Positions 1-7,588 of a stretch of DNA of 32,936 nt are shown here, piece after piece (within the stretch, counting starts at the first letter, position 1; each line of letters opens with the position of its first letter). This stretch comes from Bradyrhizobium sp. YR681. Lineage in GTDB: Bacteria; Pseudomonadota; Alphaproteobacteria; Rhizobiales; Xanthobacteraceae. A program made the position numbers and the translations under genes. Below the pieces are notes generated by a model. It searched no databases, had not been told where the DNA came from, and saw nothing but the letters and a program-made list of their open reading frames with translations. Where the stretch lies: assembly GCF_000282615.1 (NCBI RefSeq), contig NZ_AKIY01000338.1, forward strand, positions 1 through 32,936. Reading direction: 5' to 3'.

Positions 1-848
1 GGCTCGCCGAGCAGCAGCCAGCCGGTGAGCAGCGTCAGCGCCGGCACGCAGGCCGGGAACACGGCCGCGCGAGCGACGCCGAGGCGCTGCACGGACACGG
101 CAAAGAGATACAGCGCGGCGGGGCCGGCAAGCACGCCCTGCGCCAGCGCCTGGATCGCATTCTCCGTCACGCCGATCGCCGCGATGCGGGCGAGACCGCC
201 GGTCAGCAGATAGATCGGCAGGAGCAGCAGCGACAGCACGTTGATGACGAGCGCGGCCGAGACAGGCGAGACGCGCCAGTGACGCAGCAGCGCGCCAAAG
301 CCGGCAAACATGAAACCGGTGAGCACGAAGATCAGGTCGCCCTGCACGCCGTCGGCGCCGATATGGCCGATCGATTCGGCGCCGATCACGCCGAGGCCGC
401 CGACGATGACGACGGCGCCGGCAAAGCGCGAGGCGGAGATCTTCTCCTTCAGGAACAGGGCCGCGAGCAGCAAACCGCCGAGCGTCGCGGACGACGGCTG
501 GATCACACTGCCATGGCCGAGCGGCACGTACAGGAAGCCGGTATAGGAGATCAGCGACATCACGGGGCCGCCGAGCACCATCAGCGCAAGACCCCTGCCC
601 CAGCCGATGCCGCAGAGATCGGAAATGCCGGCGCGGACTACCAGCGGCAGGAACGCGATTCCCGACCAGACGTAGCGATGCACGAGCAGATCGACCGGCG
701 TAAAGCCGACCTTCAGCCCATGCCGCGTGCCGGCAAAGCCGAGCGCCCAGAACAGCGCCGCCGACAGCCCGCAGACGACGCCGAGAAGCGCCGGTGCCGC
801 ATCGTTCTTGTGAATGAGAGCGTCAGCGCCGCTCGTCCGCTGATCCAT
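1..848 (-). CDS. EamA/DMT-family transporter, 3' part outside window
   Basis: Reading the minus strand from an ATG at 848 gives an open frame that runs off the left edge, so about 282 residues are visible and the C-terminus is missing. The protein begins MDQRTSGADALIHKND and then shows a series of hydrophobic helices rich in Gly, Ala and Leu, for example around LGVVCGLSAALFWALGFAG, with a repeated organisation typical of ten-helix drug/metabolite transporters made of two EamA halves. An AAGG sequence lies about 7 nt before the ATG. This family exports or exchanges small metabolites at the inner membrane; the substrate cannot be predicted. It lies just downstream of the NTF2-like gene on the same strand, with a gap of about 85 nt, so co-transcription is possible. 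Confidence 0.8.
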   Translation of the reverse strand, partial: MDQRTSGADALIHKNDAAPALLGVVCGLSAALFWALGFAGTRHGLKVGFTPVDLLVHRYVWSGIAFLPLVVRAGISDLCGIGWGRGLALMVLGGPVMSLISYTGFLYVPLGHGSVIQPSSATLGGLLLAALFLKEKISASRFAGAVVIVGGLGVIGAESIGHIGADGVQGDLIFVLTGFMFAGFGALLRHWRVSPVSAALVINVLSLLLLPIYLLTGGLARIAAIGVTENAIQALAQGVLAGPAALYLFAVSVQRLGVARAAVFPACVPALTLLTGWLLLGE

Positions 849-934
849 GGACAAGCCTTATGTCAGCGCGCGAGCCGGCTCAACCCACGCGGCTGCAGGG
901 CTGGCAGGCAAAGCGGCCGCGCGCGCTCTCGCCG

Positions 935-1351
935 TCACGTCCCCTCGCCGAACACCATCCGCCACCCCTTGCGCGTATCCATGTATTCCCTGACCTCGCG
1001 GATGCGATTTCCCGCCACCGTGAACACGAAGCAATAGTCGTTCTCGTAGGGCGTGCCGCCGGGGAGTGTTGCGCGCATCCGCTCTTCCACGATGACGACA
1101 TCGCCATCGGCATGGACGCCGCGAAAGGCGATATCGATCTCCGAAAACAGCTTGTGCATCTCTTGCGCGATGAAACGCGCGATTTGCCCCGCGCCGACCA
1201 TGTGGTCGGTGTGGTCGAGCGCGATCGCGGTGGCGTTGCCCTTCGGCGCGATCCATTCGGCATCCTCGGTGAACAGCGCGGCGATCCGCTCGGCGTCGCG
1301 CGAGGAGAATGTTTTCCAGGCGTTGAGGACGATGTCTTTCGGGCTGGTCAC
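935..1351 (-). CDS. NTF2-like / SnoaL-like protein
   Basis: This is a 138-residue protein of the nuclear transport factor 2 fold (SnoaL-like polyketide cyclase / ketosteroid isomerase group). The features seen are an opening helix (IVLNAWKTFSSRDAERIAAL), then FTEDAEWIAPKG, a central IARFIAQEMHKLF helix, and paired beta strands ending in the REVREYMDT segment typical of this group. I chose the GTG at 1351 because GGGGAG sits about 7 nt upstream and it matches the usual N-terminus. A GTG at 1420 would add 23 residues without domain character. The fold covers enzymes and binding proteins, so no reaction can be assigned. Confidence 0.75.
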   Translation of the reverse strand: MTSPKDIVLNAWKTFSSRDAERIAALFTEDAEWIAPKGNATAIALDHTDHMVGAGQIARFIAQEMHKLFSEIDIAFRGVHADGDVVIVEERMRATLPGGTPYENDYCFVFTVAGNRIREVREYMDTRKGWRMVFGEGT

Positions 1352-1480
1352 GGCGCGCTCCCCGGCTGCGTTGAGATGAGAGCCGCGTTCTAGGGCGCGA
1401 CGCACGTTGCGGCTCGCCACAATCGGACTCGGTCATCCCGCGGCACTTCCGCCTGAACCGCCGTCGGCTATGATCCGGCC

Positions 1481-2065
1481 ATGCTGAGCTTCGAGACCTG
1501 CAACGCCGCGCGCCTGCGCCGCGATCCCCGCTATGACGGCCGCTTCTTCACGGCGGTGAAGACCACGGGCATCTATTGCCGCCCGGTCTGCCCGGCCAAG
1601 CAGCCATTGACGCGCAACGTCGTCTATTATCCGGCGGCGGCGGCCGCGGAGGCCGCGGGCTTCCGGCCCTGCCTGCGCTGCCGTCCCGAGACTGCACCGT
1701 TCTGCCCGGCCTGGAACGGCACGCGCTCCACCGTGGCGCGCGCGGTGAAGCTGATCAACGACGGCGCGCTCGACGAATGTTCGGTGGTGAGGCTTGCGAC
1801 GCGGCTCGGCATCTCCTCGCGTCATCTCGCACGCTTGTTCGAGCGCCACGTCGGCGCCACGCCGCAGCAGCTTGCGAAGACGCTGCGCGTGCAGCGCGCC
1901 AAGCGCCTGCTCGATGCCAGCGGCCACACCATGACGGAAATCGCGTTCCAGGCCGGTTTCGGCAGCCTGCGCCGCTTCAACGCCGCGTTCGCCGAACTCT
2001 ACGGCCGTTCGCCGTCGAGCTTGCGCAACACTCAGAAAAACCCGGGGCTGAGATCGAGACCGTAA
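1481..2065 (+). CDS. adaA: Ada-type methylphosphotriester-sensing AraC regulator (AdaA-like)
   Basis: The 194-residue protein joins an Ada N-terminal metal-binding domain to an AraC-type helix-turn-helix domain. Cys33, Cys37, Cys64 and Cys67 (YCRPVCPAKQ and FRPCLRCRPE) match the four zinc-binding cysteines of Ada. In that family one of them accepts a methyl group from a DNA methylphosphotriester and so turns the protein into an activator. Residues about 80-185 carry the two HTH motifs (LATRLGISSRHLARLFERHVG and MTEIAFQAGFGSLRRFNAAF). There is no O6-methylguanine transferase domain and no AlkA glycosylase domain, so it resembles Bacillus AdaA rather than E. coli Ada or AdaA-AlkA fusions. The last 12 codons overlap the end of a convergent small gene. 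The target genes are not visible nearby. Confidence 0.87.
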   Translation: MLSFETCNAARLRRDPRYDGRFFTAVKTTGIYCRPVCPAKQPLTRNVVYYPAAAAAEAAGFRPCLRCRPETAPFCPAWNGTRSTVARAVKLINDGALDECSVVRLATRLGISSRHLARLFERHVGATPQQLAKTLRVQRAKRLLDASGHTMTEIAFQAGFGSLRRFNAAFAELYGRSPSSLRNTQKNPGLRSRP

Positions 2066-2178
2066 GTGAGGCTCAGCACGAACACGAACAAGGCAGCGGC
2101 GGCAAACAGCGCGAGATGCCTGACGATGAACGCACGCGGCGAGGTGCTGGCAACAACGGCTTTTTGCGCAACGGGCAT
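2032..2178 (-). CDS. 48-residue single-pass membrane protein, hypothetical
   Basis: The small frame starts MPVAQKAVVAST, continues with a basic stretch (SPRAFIVRH) and a single hydrophobic helix (LALFAAAALFVFVLSLTYG), and ends with LDLSPGFF. ATG at 2178 is preceded by GGAG at about 8 nt, which supports translation from here. Topology is predicted N-in with one membrane span. Its stop lies within the end of the convergent adaA-like gene (overlap of about 34 nt). I recall near-identical small proteins in Bradyrhizobium genomes, but no function is known to me. Confidence 0.6.
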   Translation of the reverse strand: MPVAQKAVVASTSPRAFIVRHLALFAAAALFVFVLSLTYGLDLSPGFF

Positions 2179-2492
2179 GACGGCTCCAGTATTGATTCCA
2201 GAATTGGCCGCTCTATATGCGGCGCGCGCATCAGGCGCCGCGATCTGCAAAACAACTATTAAGAAGATCACACTCGTCTTGAACGGCCGTACACAAGAAC
2301 GGGATTGCGCGATTCTTTTTCAGGTCGGCTTCTCGATCCGTGCACGCGCGCAAAAAAAGCGCCGTTCCCTGCCGCAAAGAAAAACCGCGCTCCCTCAGGG
2401 AACGCGGCTTCAGCGTGATCCGGCGCCTTCTTAAAACCCGAATCCTGGGATAGGCACGATGGATGGACCGGCAGCGTGCTCGCCGCTTCGAG
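2179..2492. other. Intergenic stretch with terminator, otherwise no gene seen
   Basis: The stretch between the 48-aa gene and the 84-aa secreted-protein gene is noticeably A/T-richer in places (runs of A near 2362 and 2380). It holds the terminator listed separately at 2380-2407 and presumably the promoter of the 48-aa gene. No other convincing coding frame was found. Confidence 0.5.
2380..2407 (-). terminator. Intrinsic terminator of the 2493-2747 gene
   Basis: On the minus strand the sequence forms a stem of CCGCG, one mismatch, TCCC, a 3-nt loop, and the complementary GGGA and CGCGG arms. It is followed directly by TTTTTC. It lies about 85 nt after the stop codon of the small secreted-protein gene on the same strand. 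Stem plus U-tract is a classical Rho-independent terminator, the clearest in the window. Confidence 0.85.
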
Positions 2493-2747
2493 CTAGCGGG
2501 CCGAGCCGGTGGTCGCCGTCGCGGTCTTCAGCTTGCGCGGAGTCAGCACGCTGACCTGGAGCGGCGTCACGCTGGTGGCCGGCGCCGTCACCTGCTGCTC
2601 GACATTGGCGGCACCGAGCACGCGGACCTGCACGGGCGAAGCCGGAATGCCTTGAGCCTGATAGGCCGGCAGCTCGGCGGCGAAGGTAGCAGTCGAGCCC
2701 GCGATGACGAGGGCGGCGGCTGCGATCGACAAAGTCTTCTTGTTCAT
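2493..2747 (-). CDS. Small secreted protein, hypothetical (84 aa)
   Basis: The start is at ATG 2747 (MNKKTLSIAAAALVIAGS), preceded by GGAG about 11 nt upstream. Residues 1-24 form a typical Sec signal peptide with cleavage likely after TFA or FAA (TATFAAELPAY). The mature part of about 60 residues is rich in Val, Thr, Ala and Gln (VQVRVLGAANVEQQVTAP, TPLQVSVLTPRKL) and has no cysteine or catalytic motif. It is probably periplasmic. The same frame stays open far upstream, but that part is antisense to the M15-like gene and is not counted. It has its own terminator, so it appears monocistronic. No function can be given. Confidence 0.65.
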   Translation of the reverse strand: MNKKTLSIAAAALVIAGSTATFAAELPAYQAQGIPASPVQVRVLGAANVEQQVTAPATSVTPLQVSVLTPRKLKTATATTGSAR

Positions 2748-3119
2748 TGGTGATGCTCCAAAAGGAAGGTTCGGAGCACATCTAAGCCTGATTTGCTGCA
2801 ATGCGACATGCGTTGCTGCATCGCAATATCGCGCCCGGCGCATATCGATATGTTTAATACGTCCAACGCCTTGGACGCACTGCCCCGACACCCCCCAATC
2901 GGCCATCGCGCCACCGCGCGAATGGCGGAACCGCGATGGAACCCGCGTTGCATCTTGGCAACACCCGCCTGAAAAGCCGGTTTTCACCGATTTGCGCCAT
3001 TGCGCTGCCACACCGTCCTCCGAACAATCGACGTGCTGCGTGCCTTTCCGTGCAACACTGTTTGCATCAAGACTGTTCGACAGGACGCGTTTGAACAGAA
3101 CCGTTTGGAGGCAGGGATC
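2748..3119. other. Divergent promoter region with an inverted repeat
   Basis: This 372-nt region separates two divergently transcribed genes and must contain both promoters. It contains a perfect inverted repeat at 2860-2877 (CGTCCAA, 4-nt spacer, TTGGACG) in an A/T-rich patch with ATATCGATATG just before it. No coding frame with a start signal and protein-like composition was found. Confidence 0.45.
2860..2877. promoter_or_regulatory. Inverted repeat CGTCCAA-N4-TTGGACG, possible operator
   Basis: Seven-base arms pair perfectly around a CGCC spacer. The repeat sits between divergent genes, about 110 nt from one start codon and 240 nt from the other. The geometry fits a dimeric regulator site; no regulator is known. 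A transcribed hairpin is the alternative. Confidence 0.35.
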
Positions 3120-4382
3120 ATGAACGATCGGCGGTCTCTTCTGGTGGCAGTCTCGTGCCCCTCGGCCGTGATGGCCGGCTGGCTGGCGTTGTCCTTGTCC
3201 GCCTATGCCCCCGCCCTGATCGAGAACAGCGGCGCCAATGCCGCCGCCGTCTCGCGTGCCAAGGATCTCACGCGCCTTGAGCTCGCCGACGTCCCGCGCG
3301 CCGCGACCATCGAGGATGGTATCGCCCTGACCGCCGACATCACGGCCAGTGTCGAGGCGGCGGCAACGCCCGAAATCCCCGCTCCCGCCATCAAGCTCGC
3401 CTCGGCCGATCCGGCCTTGATATTGCCGAGCGAAGCATCGGCGCCGGAGATTGCGCCCGAACCTGCCCCCGTCGCCAGCGCGGTTGCGCCGGAGCCCGTC
3501 AGGCTCGCATCCGCCGATCCCACCGAGATCGAGACCACGGACGCGCTGTCGCCCGCGGCGATCGCAACCGGGCCGGCAGCTGCCCCGAGCAAGGCCTCGC
3601 CGCCGGCCGACACCGTCGCCGTGCTCGACGAATGCTTCGTGATGGAGGCATGCATCGACCGCTATCTCTGGGCGCTCTATCAACGCACGCCCAAGGAGGA
3701 CTCGATCAAGGTCGAGGAGCGCCGTGCCGTCACCGTCAAGCGCAAGGGCAAGATGGTCACCGTGATGCGCAGCTTCACGAAACTGGTCGACGAGGATTTC
3801 GGCTGGAAGGATCCGAAGGCGGCCGAGCACGCCGGCATGTCGATGATGGATTACGTCATCGGCGGCATGGACAAGAGCTTCAAGCAAAAGCTGTTTCGCA
3901 CGCTGCTCGCCGCCGAAGCCGCCGGCCTTTCGCCCGGCATCACCAGCGCCTTCCGCGACGATTATCGCCAGTCGATCGCGAGCGGGCTGAAGGCCGCCTC
4001 GGACCGCTCCTATCATGGCGGCAGCACGCGCGGCGGCTACGGCCACGGCATGGCCGCCGACATCGTCAGCACCCAGGGCAACAACCGCGCGCAGCGCTGG
4101 GTCTCGACGGAAGTGCTGTGGAAATGGGTCGACGCCAACGGCAAGGCGCTCGGCATCGGGCGGCCCTATCTCGGCCGCGATCCGCCGCATGTCGGCCCGA
4201 TCGACGGGGCGGAATACATTTCCAAGCGTGGCGTTGCGACCAGGGAGGCTGCCAACGTCAAACCAAAGAAGGCGCGGGCCGTGGCCAGTGCCAAGCCGCC
4301 GAAGGCACAGGCGGCACGCGAGCAGAAGGTTTTGGCCAAGCCGCAGAAATCGGCGCAATCCGCAGCAAAACGCGCGACCTGA
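3120..4382 (+). CDS. Membrane-anchored M15-like (D-Ala-D-Ala carboxypeptidase-type) peptidase
   Basis: This 420-residue protein starts at ATG 3120, with TTTGGAGG about 10 nt upstream. Residues about 8-33 form an N-terminal hydrophobic segment, followed by a long Ala/Pro/Glu-rich linker to about residue 165 and a folded C-terminal domain (about 170-375). The domain shows the M15/VanY pattern: GHGMAAD with His309 and Asp314, and a later DPPHVGP with His357, which would supply the three zinc ligands. Serine- and glycine-rich SYHGGSTRGGYG precedes the first His. The tail (375-420) is Lys/Ala-rich. Members cleave peptidoglycan stem peptides in the periplasm. Convergent with the pyridoxal kinase gene, with 4 nt between the stops. 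Confidence 0.75.
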   Translation: MNDRRSLLVAVSCPSAVMAGWLALSLSAYAPALIENSGANAAAVSRAKDLTRLELADVPRAATIEDGIALTADITASVEAAATPEIPAPAIKLASADPALILPSEASAPEIAPEPAPVASAVAPEPVRLASADPTEIETTDALSPAAIATGPAAAPSKASPPADTVAVLDECFVMEACIDRYLWALYQRTPKEDSIKVEERRAVTVKRKGKMVTVMRSFTKLVDEDFGWKDPKAAEHAGMSMMDYVIGGMDKSFKQKLFRTLLAAEAAGLSPGITSAFRDDYRQSIASGLKAASDRSYHGGSTRGGYGHGMAADIVSTQGNNRAQRWVSTEVLWKWVDANGKALGIGRPYLGRDPPHVGPIDGAEYISKRGVATREAANVKPKKARAVASAKPPKAQAAREQKVLAKPQKSAQSAAKRAT

Positions 4383-4386
4383 GCTG

Positions 4387-5199
4387 TTACGGCGCCCGCG
4401 TCGGCAGTGGCACGAGGCGCATCTCGGCGGTGCCGGCCTCTTGCGTGCGCACCAGCACCGCGAACACGGTCTCGACCGCGAGCCGTACCGCGGCCTCCAT
4501 CGCCTTGCCCTTGGCCAGATGCGCCGCGATCAGGCCGGTGAGGAGATCGCCGGTGCCGTAGGGCCGGATCGGCAGCCGCGGCGTCGCAAAGCGCGACAAT
4601 TGGTCGTCCGCGCACAGGATCGTCTCCACCTGTCCGTCCGGCGTGTCAGTGAGCGTGCAGCCGGTGGCGACGACGTCGATGCGGCCCTGCCCCGCAAGCA
4701 CGGCGCACGCCGCGCGCAAGCCCTGCGCGTCCGCGATCGTGATGCCTGAGAGCAGCTCGAGTTCGAACTGGTTCGGCGTCGTCAGGTTCGCGGCCGGCAG
4801 CAGCCGGTGCCGCACCACGTCCAAAATGCCGTCGGCGACATAGACTCGGCCGTCGTCGCCGATCACGGGATCGCAGAGATAGACGAGCTTCGAATTGCGC
4901 AACAGGGCGCGCTCGACGAAATCGGCGACGACCGCGGCAGTGCCCGGCGAGCCGAGATAGCCGGTGACCAGCACCGCGGCCTCGTCGACGAGATCGCGTT
5001 CCTCGACGCCTTTGAGAAGATCGGCAACGAGCTCGGTCTCCAGCACCCGTCCGCGCAAGGTCGGGTAACGCGGATGGTTCGACAGCAGCGTCGTCGGCAC
5101 CGCCGCGACGTTGACGCCCTCCGCCTGCATGGCATAGGCGGCCGCGCTGTTGCCGACATGGCCGTGAACCACCTGGCTTTGAATCGAGATGACGAGCAT
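4387..5199 (-). CDS. pdxY: Pyridoxal kinase PdxY
   Basis: This ribokinase-superfamily enzyme of 270 residues would phosphorylate pyridoxal (salvage of vitamin B6) with ATP in the cytoplasm. The start at MLVISIQSQVVHGHVGNSA is the family N-terminus; the frame upstream of 5199 is not conserved in character. Motifs seen are the substrate-loop VVHGHVGNSA, YLGSPG in the centre, CDPVIGDDGRVYV, TPNQFELELLSG and the catalytic anion-hole/base segment YGTGDLLTGLIAAHLAKG near residue 220. Length matches PdxY. It lies 48 nt downstream of the PaiB-like FMN-binding gene on the same strand, so the two may be one transcript. Confidence 0.92.
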   Translation of the reverse strand: MLVISIQSQVVHGHVGNSAAAYAMQAEGVNVAAVPTTLLSNHPRYPTLRGRVLETELVADLLKGVEERDLVDEAAVLVTGYLGSPGTAAVVADFVERALLRNSKLVYLCDPVIGDDGRVYVADGILDVVRHRLLPAANLTTPNQFELELLSGITIADAQGLRAACAVLAGQGRIDVVATGCTLTDTPDGQVETILCADDQLSRFATPRLPIRPYGTGDLLTGLIAAHLAKGKAMEAAVRLAVETVFAVLVRTQEAGTAEMRLVPLPTRAP

Positions 5200-5247
5200 G
5201 TGGAGGTCCGTAGGGTCAAATGCGCAGCAAGGCAAGCGTAGCGCGGG

Positions 5248-5889
5248 TCACGAAACGTCGTACGCAAGCCCTGGCCGCAACGCCTGCATCTTCCGCGCCA
5301 GCCGCCGGTGCCCGCTCTCCTCCGATCGCGCCAGACGGCCCGCGACAGCGACATGATCCGCATCGCTCTTGTGCTGGTTAAGCTTGGCCTGCCCCTCGAC
5401 GGTATCAACCACGAGAGCGATGACGCGGATCGCGGCCAGCATGCTTTCGCGCTTGTCCGGCTCCATCTGCGCGAGATCCCAGGGCGCCTTCGGCAAGCGC
5501 GCCTCGGAGACCGCGAGCAGTGCGTCGCCATGTCCGCGGTTCTCGTCCAGTCCGCGCGGATGCGCCACGCCCGACAGGTGCACGGCCTCGTAGAGCCAGG
5601 TCGAGACGTTGTCGCGCGAGGCGTACCAGTCGTTGGAAATGTAGGCGTCGTCGCCGGCAACGATCAGCAGGAAGCGACGCGCGCCGTCCGCGAGCGGCAC
5701 GAGTGGATTTTTGGCGGTGAGATGGATCTGCACGATCGTATGCCCGTCGCGCTGGCCAAGCACGAACGGCACGTGCGAGGCGCGCGGGCCGCGCTCGTCC
5801 GCCGCCACGATCATGCCGAAGCCGCGCTGCCCGGCAAATTCCAGCGCGCGCTGCTGCTCGATGTGGAACTGGGGACGAAGGACGTGCAT
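5248..5889 (-). CDS. PaiB-like FMN-binding split-barrel protein
   Basis: The 213-residue protein matches the FMN_bind_2 / PaiB family. It begins MHVLRPQFHIEQQRALEFA and contains GFGMIVAADERGPRASHVPFV, HTIVQIHLTAKNPL, LLIVAGDDAYISNDWYAS and STWLYEAVHLSGVA, the conserved blocks of this flavin split-barrel fold. Bacillus PaiB is described as a negative regulator of sporulation and protease genes, but in proteobacteria the proteins are probably flavin-dependent enzymes or heme/flavin-binding proteins. The C-terminal helix (MEPDKRESMLAAIRVIAL) is also typical. It stands between a TetR gene upstream and pdxY downstream, all on the minus strand. Confidence 0.85.
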   Translation of the reverse strand: MHVLRPQFHIEQQRALEFAGQRGFGMIVAADERGPRASHVPFVLGQRDGHTIVQIHLTAKNPLVPLADGARRFLLIVAGDDAYISNDWYASRDNVSTWLYEAVHLSGVAHPRGLDENRGHGDALLAVSEARLPKAPWDLAQMEPDKRESMLAAIRVIALVVDTVEGQAKLNQHKSDADHVAVAGRLARSEESGHRRLARKMQALRPGLAYDVS

Positions 5890-5981
5890 GGCGCGGCGCT
5901 CGATGGCTGGATGGACGACGAACTGAAGCTAACTCATGGTCCGGCCCAATCAGAAACGATATTGCCCCGCAAACGCAGATG

Positions 5982-6626
5982 TCAGGAATGATTTCGGCGT
6001 TGTGCCAGCTCGCCGAGATAGGCGCAGAACATGTCGGCCAGCCCGTCGGCATGACGCGCGATCTCCGCTTCGCTGCGCGGCGTCTCCGAAAACCGCTTGC
6101 CAACCTCGCTCAGCGTCGTCTTGATCAGCTCGCCGGCAAGCTCGCGCGTCGCATCCGAGGCTTTTGGCAGCGCTTCGCGCATGAAGGCCGCGACGATACC
6201 TTTGCCGGCGGCCCGCGCCTCCTGCGCCTCGGGCGCGTCGCGATAGAGCGGCGCGGCATCGCTCAGCGCCGTGCGGATCGCACCTTCCTCGCACTCGGAA
6301 CGGATGAAGGCATGCACCAGCGCGCGCAGCCGCGCCGATGGCGGCTTAGCCCGCTCCGCAAGAAGGCCGCGCAAGAGTTCGCTCGTGCGCTGCCACTCGT
6401 CGCTCTGGAGGCGGAACAGGATCGCCGCCTTGTTCGGAAAATATTGGTAGAGCGATCCGACGCTCACGCCGGCCCGCTCGGCCACCCGTGCCGTGGTGAA
6501 GCGCTGTGCGCCCTCCTTCGCCAGGACCTGAACAGCCGCATCCAGAATGGCCGCGACCAGCTCGCTGGAGCGGGTCTGCTGGGGCTGTTTTCGTGAGGAA
6601 ACTGAACGGCTTCGACGATCGGCCAC
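5982..6626 (-). CDS. TetR/AcrR-family regulator
   Basis: The start chosen is GTG at 6626, because GGAGG lies 5 nt before it; a TTG at 6641 is the alternative. The N-terminal HTH domain (about residues 20-65) reads FTTARVAERAGVSVGSLYQYFPNKAAIL, a standard TetR DNA-binding domain. Residues beyond 70 form the helical ligand-binding domain, with a TetR_C-like pattern (LRALVHAFIRSE, EAEIARHADGLADMFCAYL). It is divergent from a SAM-dependent methyltransferase gene starting at 6723. A 20-bp inverted repeat at 6654-6673 in the spacer is a probable operator, so this regulator likely controls itself and the methyltransferase, possibly also the PaiB-like/pdxY genes downstream. Ligand unknown. Confidence 0.87.
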   Translation of the reverse strand: MADRRSRSVSSRKQPQQTRSSELVAAILDAAVQVLAKEGAQRFTTARVAERAGVSVGSLYQYFPNKAAILFRLQSDEWQRTSELLRGLLAERAKPPSARLRALVHAFIRSECEEGAIRTALSDAAPLYRDAPEAQEARAAGKGIVAAFMREALPKASDATRELAGELIKTTLSEVGKRFSETPRSEAEIARHADGLADMFCAYLGELAQRRNHS

Positions 6627-6653
6627 GGCGTCCTCCGGCAATGCGAATAGCGA

Positions 6654-6673
6654 ATGCGACGAATTAGTCGTAT
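6654..6673. promoter_or_regulatory. Probable TetR operator (ATGCGAC-N6-GTCGTAT)
   Basis: Seven-base arms with a single mismatch flank a 6-nt GAATTA centre. The 20-bp size and the position between a tetR gene and its divergent neighbour are usual for TetR-family operators. The methyltransferase frame is open through this site, which is one reason to place its start downstream at 6723. Confidence 0.5.
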
Positions 6674-6722
6674 TTCAGCTTTCACGCAAGCACGCGCTTT
6701 GCCGCGAACTCTGGAGACCCAA

Positions 6723-7388
6723 ATGACCACCCCGACCATCACATCGCTTGCGCCGCTGCTGGATCGCCTGTTCGACCAGGACGAAGCAGCGCGCGGCGCA
6801 ATGCGGACTGCCTTTGCCGACCTGACCGACGCCGACCGTGCCCGGATGATGCGGAGCAAGACCGGTTACCGCGACCTTTACGGGCGGCTGAAGGACGCCC
6901 CTCTCGCGGTCTCCCGCGAGACCGGCCACCTGCTCTACATGCTCGCACGCAGTTCCCGCGCCAAGGCAATCGTCGAGTTCGGCACCTCGTTCGGCATTTC
7001 GACCCTGCACCTTGCCGCGGGCCTGCGCGACAATGGCGGCGGCCGCCTCATCACCAGCGAGTTCGAGCCGTCCAAGGCGGCGCGGGCGCGCGAGAATCTC
7101 ACGGCCGGCGGGCTGATTGATCTCGTCGAAATCCGCGAGGGCGATGCGCTGAAGACGCTTCAAGTCGATCTGCCCGAAACCATCGACCTCGTGCTGCTCG
7201 ACGGCGCCAAGGCGCTTTACCCTGAGATCCTGGATCTGGTCGAAGGCCGTCTCAGGCCGGGCACAATCATCGTCGCCGACAATGCCGACGACAGCCCCGA
7301 CTATCTGGCGCGGGTACGCGCGCCCGGAAGCGGCTACATGTCCACGCCCTTCGCCGAGGACGTCGAGCTCTCGGTGCGGATCAGCTAG
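6723..7388 (+). CDS. Class I SAM-dependent methyltransferase (O-methyltransferase type)
   Basis: This 221-residue protein starts at ATG 6723 (MTTPTITSLAPLLDRLF). The SAM-binding motif I is IVEFGTSFGISTLHLAAGL (about residues 80-98), followed by GGRLITSEFEPSKAARARENL with an acidic residue binding the SAM ribose, the motif with DLVEIREGDALKTL, and DLVLLDGAKALYPEILDL, a pattern shared with the CAntype O-methyltransferase family (Methyltransf_3/24). C-terminal GTIIVADNADDSPDYLARVR carries the DN pair near the metal-binding region. Substrate is unknown. It is divergent from a TetR regulator and followed by a GC-rich hairpin. The alternative upstream start at 6654 would run through the operator. 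Confidence 0.82.
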   Translation: MTTPTITSLAPLLDRLFDQDEAARGAMRTAFADLTDADRARMMRSKTGYRDLYGRLKDAPLAVSRETGHLLYMLARSSRAKAIVEFGTSFGISTLHLAAGLRDNGGGRLITSEFEPSKAARARENLTAGGLIDLVEIREGDALKTLQVDLPETIDLVLLDGAKALYPEILDLVEGRLRPGTIIVADNADDSPDYLARVRAPGSGYMSTPFAEDVELSVRIS

Positions 7389-7404
7389 CACTCTGCGATT
7401 GTTC

Positions 7405-7438
7405 GAAGCCGCCGCACGCATCGCCGCGCGGCGGCTTC
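7405..7438 (+). terminator. GC-rich hairpin after the methyltransferase gene
   Basis: An 11-bp perfect stem (GAAGCCGCCGC paired with GCGGCGGCTTC) with a 12-nt loop begins 16 nt after the methyltransferase stop codon. It lacks a good U-tract (ATGTTGTGG follows), so it may act as a weak terminator or an mRNA 3'-end stabiliser. Confidence 0.5.
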
Positions 7439-7546
7439 ATGTTGTGGCATCCTGTCGGGGACCTTCGGCACCGGATGTCGCAGGCTCGTCACTCACACGT
7501 GATACCTCCTCCCGGCAAAAGCCATATTGTGCGTGCTAAACATACC

Positions 7547-7558
7547 TACCGCGCGGTA
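7547..7558. promoter_or_regulatory. Palindrome TACCGCGCGGTA, probable TetR operator of the SMR operon
   Basis: A perfect 12-bp palindrome lies 31 nt before the ATG of the SMR gene, in a less GC-rich spacer. The second gene of this operon encodes a TetR protein, so autoregulation through this site is the simplest reading. The binding itself is inference. Confidence 0.5.
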
Positions 7559-7588
7559 TCTTTCATACGCATTACGCCCGAGCCAGTC

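Noticed and set aside
2748..4358. Long minus-strand open frame continuing upstream of the 84-aa secreted protein
   Set aside because: It is antisense to the M15-like gene, has a low-complexity Arg/Gly/Asp-rich translation and comes from the GC bias. Only the 2493-2747 end with a signal peptide and ribosome site is real.
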